Under the pieces are notes generated by a model that did no database searches, was not told the origin of the DNA, and worked only from the letters and a program-made list of their open reading frames with translations. Shown here one piece after another: positions 62,296-64,000 of a stretch of DNA of 64,000 bases. A program made the position numbers and the translations under genes. Positions within the stretch are counted from its first letter, which is position 1; every line of letters begins with the position of its first letter. Source of the DNA: Pyrocephalus nanus (Eukaryota > Chordata > Aves > Passeriformes > Tyrannidae); assembly GCA_038380795.1 (NCBI GenBank), contig CM076267.1, forward strand, positions 10,213,501-10,277,500. The letters run 5' to 3'.

Positions 62296-64000
62296 AATTG
62301 CTAAGACCTGTCCAAAGAGCCTTCTACAGCACTGCTGCCTGTAGCAGACAAAGTCTTTAACACAAACTTCATCTATACAGATAGAGATGCCACTGGTGCC
62401 CCATGTTCATCAGTCCACATTCCCGTGGCTCCCAAAGGATGTGACACATCTGAGTGGCTACATCGTGCAACTCTCCACTGGAACCAGGTCACATCTGATT
62501 TGTCCAGAGACAGAAATGGAGAGGCAAGCAAGAGATGTCATCTTTATTTTGATCCCTCATGAGGACAGAGGGACATATGGAGTAAAAACTGTCCTGTCTA
62601 ATCTGCACCCAAATCTCTGTGCCTGATGTTTGCCTTTGGCTCACACCGTGAAGGTGAGGAAGGTCCCTTGGAATGCAGTGTCACCTTGGCTGATCCATGC
62701 CCCTGCCACACAGCATGAAAGTGGAGGGGTAAGGTAAAAAGGATTCAATTTATAAGGAAATAAGCTCATTTAAATTTTCAGACCTTTTTATGAAAAAAAG
62801 CTTCCCATTTTAAGGACATTCTCCCTTTGTTGAGATTATTTCACACACCACACCAATGCCAAAACCATTATATCATGCACTATGTGTCCAACAGAAAAGC
62901 AAGCCAGCCTATAGAATGGCAAACCAATACAGTAACTAAAGCTGGAGGGAAATATTTTTTCAACACAGGAAGATTTTCAAGGTTTTGAAAAATTTCCCAT
63001 CATATCAAGATGTAACTAAGGCTTTCAAAAGCTTCCAGATACTCACTGAAGCAGAGACCTTAACTTGAACTGCATCCCAGAAGAGCATGCTACTCTCTAC
63101 ACAGTCAGGCTCCCTCTCCTTCTTCATTCCCAATTATTTAAATATTTGTACAACTTGGAAAAGCACTAAGAGATGAGATCAGGAGACATCCAAGCCCACA
63201 CTTACGATCCTCTTGCAGGATATGAAACACCTGAGCTTCCCACAGCCCAACAGCCCTAATCACTCTGATGCTGCCCATTCACCTTCACCTGGTGAACCAA
63301 AAATCCTGTTTCTGGGACCCCTTTGACACCAAAAGTTCCACCAAAGTGAGCTCTGCAAAATAAATAAATAATTTAAAAAATTATCTAAATTCTGGTAAGC
63401 TGGAAAAGTGAGAAAACTCTTGACCATTTTACTAATGGTAACACAAGGATTTCAGCTACAGAAAAGGAAACAGGATCCAGAACATTCCCGTCGTGTCTTT
63501 GCTTCAGGATAAAAATTGTCCCTCAACAGTTCATCTAAACTGTCCTCAGAGGAGCAGGATAAATAAGGCTCAGGCAGAGGGGCAGAAGTTACCAGGACAG
63601 ACCGGGGAAAATGGGTTAATTCTCATTGGAGGAGGAAGGTTACATGATGACCCAGTTGGAGGTTTCTGGATGATGGAAGGATAAGTAAGTGCCTGAGTGG
63701 ATTATTCTAGTCTTATAGCACAGAAGAACAAGGAGACACGGGGCCAATCTCAAGATACGGGAGGTTTAGAAACAAATGTTTCTCATTTGGGATAAAAGTA
63801 CTGCTCTCTGCTTTGAGCAATAGGGTGAAATTATTATTACAAGCGCATCATACATATTAGAATCCTTCAGCTGCTTCCAAATTATTCAATTCAACTCAAT
63901 TCAATCCCAATTATTGAGAAATCCCTATTTTTCATGAATGCCTGCATAAATTATGATTTTATCAAGAGCCTGTATGAAGAAACATCAGATTTCTTCCAGA

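Larger units (their letters stand above)
1..64000 (-). other. KALRN: KALRN (kalirin) transcription unit, internal 5' portion
   Basis: The whole window lies inside one gene read on the minus strand. Four exons in collinear order encode consecutive pieces of kalirin: Sec14 domain, then spectrin repeats. Exon phases join perfectly (2, 2, 0, 0, 0), and each exon has AG/GT borders. Kalirin is a neuronal RhoGEF acting on Rac1/RhoG and RhoA through two DH-PH modules, and shapes dendritic spines and secretory granule traffic. The Sec14 domain binds phosphoinositides and the spectrin repeats bind partners such as PAM and HAP1; this is family knowledge. Neither end of the gene is present: about 48 N-terminal residues lie beyond 64000, and the bulk of the protein lies beyond position 1. 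Kalirin is known to use alternative promoters upstream of the Sec14 domain; none is established here. TRIO was considered and rejected on residue-level differences. Confidence 0.97.
61054..64000 (-). other. KALRN: KALRN intron upstream of exon A (partial)
   Basis: At least 2.9 kb of intron precedes exon A. It contains an A19 run (61243-61261), a T/G-rich tract (about 61610-61650) and a T18 run (62278-62295). I looked for the exon coding the segment just before GGRDK (kalirin KEKVAFVSG) on the minus strand and did not find it, so it lies beyond 64000. Nothing else is recognisable. Confidence 0.88.

Overview
This 64 kb window is vertebrate nuclear DNA, almost certainly from a bird. It carries the 5' (N-terminal) part of one very large gene, KALRN (kalirin, a dual Rho guanine-nucleotide exchange factor of neurons), transcribed from the minus strand, so the gene reads from high to low coordinates. 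Four consecutive coding exons can be placed to the base from reading frame, splice sites and protein match: 61053-60939, 34503-34311, 30125-29613 and 7765-7643. They splice without a frame break into about 314 codons, corresponding to roughly residues 49 to 362 of full-length kalirin: most of the Sec14/CRAL-TRIO lipid-binding domain, then the first spectrin repeat and the start of the second. Start exon(s), remaining spectrin repeats, both DH-PH units, SH3 domains and the kinase lie outside the window.

The protein is kalirin rather than its paralogue TRIO, because the variable positions (for example ISHNKELFLQSHTEIGVSYQ in the last exon and FSGRNCIPGSADFQ in the third) follow kalirin. A bird is suggested by the low density of interspersed repeats over 60 kb of intron, the absence of recognisable mammalian SINEs and L1s, and one degraded CR1-type LINE fragment. 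The species cannot be told.

Layout from right to left, in the direction of transcription: intron 64000-61054 (open on the right); exon A; a 26.4 kb intron (60938-34504) with a CpG cluster just after exon A, a CR1 remnant, a CpG-retaining block near 57 kb, an old 360-bp tandem duplication near 48.6-49.2 kb and a second duplicated segment near 35-36 kb; exon B; a 4.2 kb intron with a predicted G-quadruplex; exon C; a 21.8 kb intron with another CpG-retaining block near 15.7 kb; exon D, preceded by a pure C11 run between branch point and acceptor; and intron 7642-1 (open on the left).

Most other reading frames look like chance open frames in intron; none matches a protein family I recognise. 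I found no RNA gene, endogenous retrovirus, CRISPR array or gene cluster, and no convincing undescribed system. The observations worth testing concern splicing (C11 tract, a possible 36-nt in-frame microexon, ratchet-type sites), candidate regulatory blocks and unclassified duplicated repeats.
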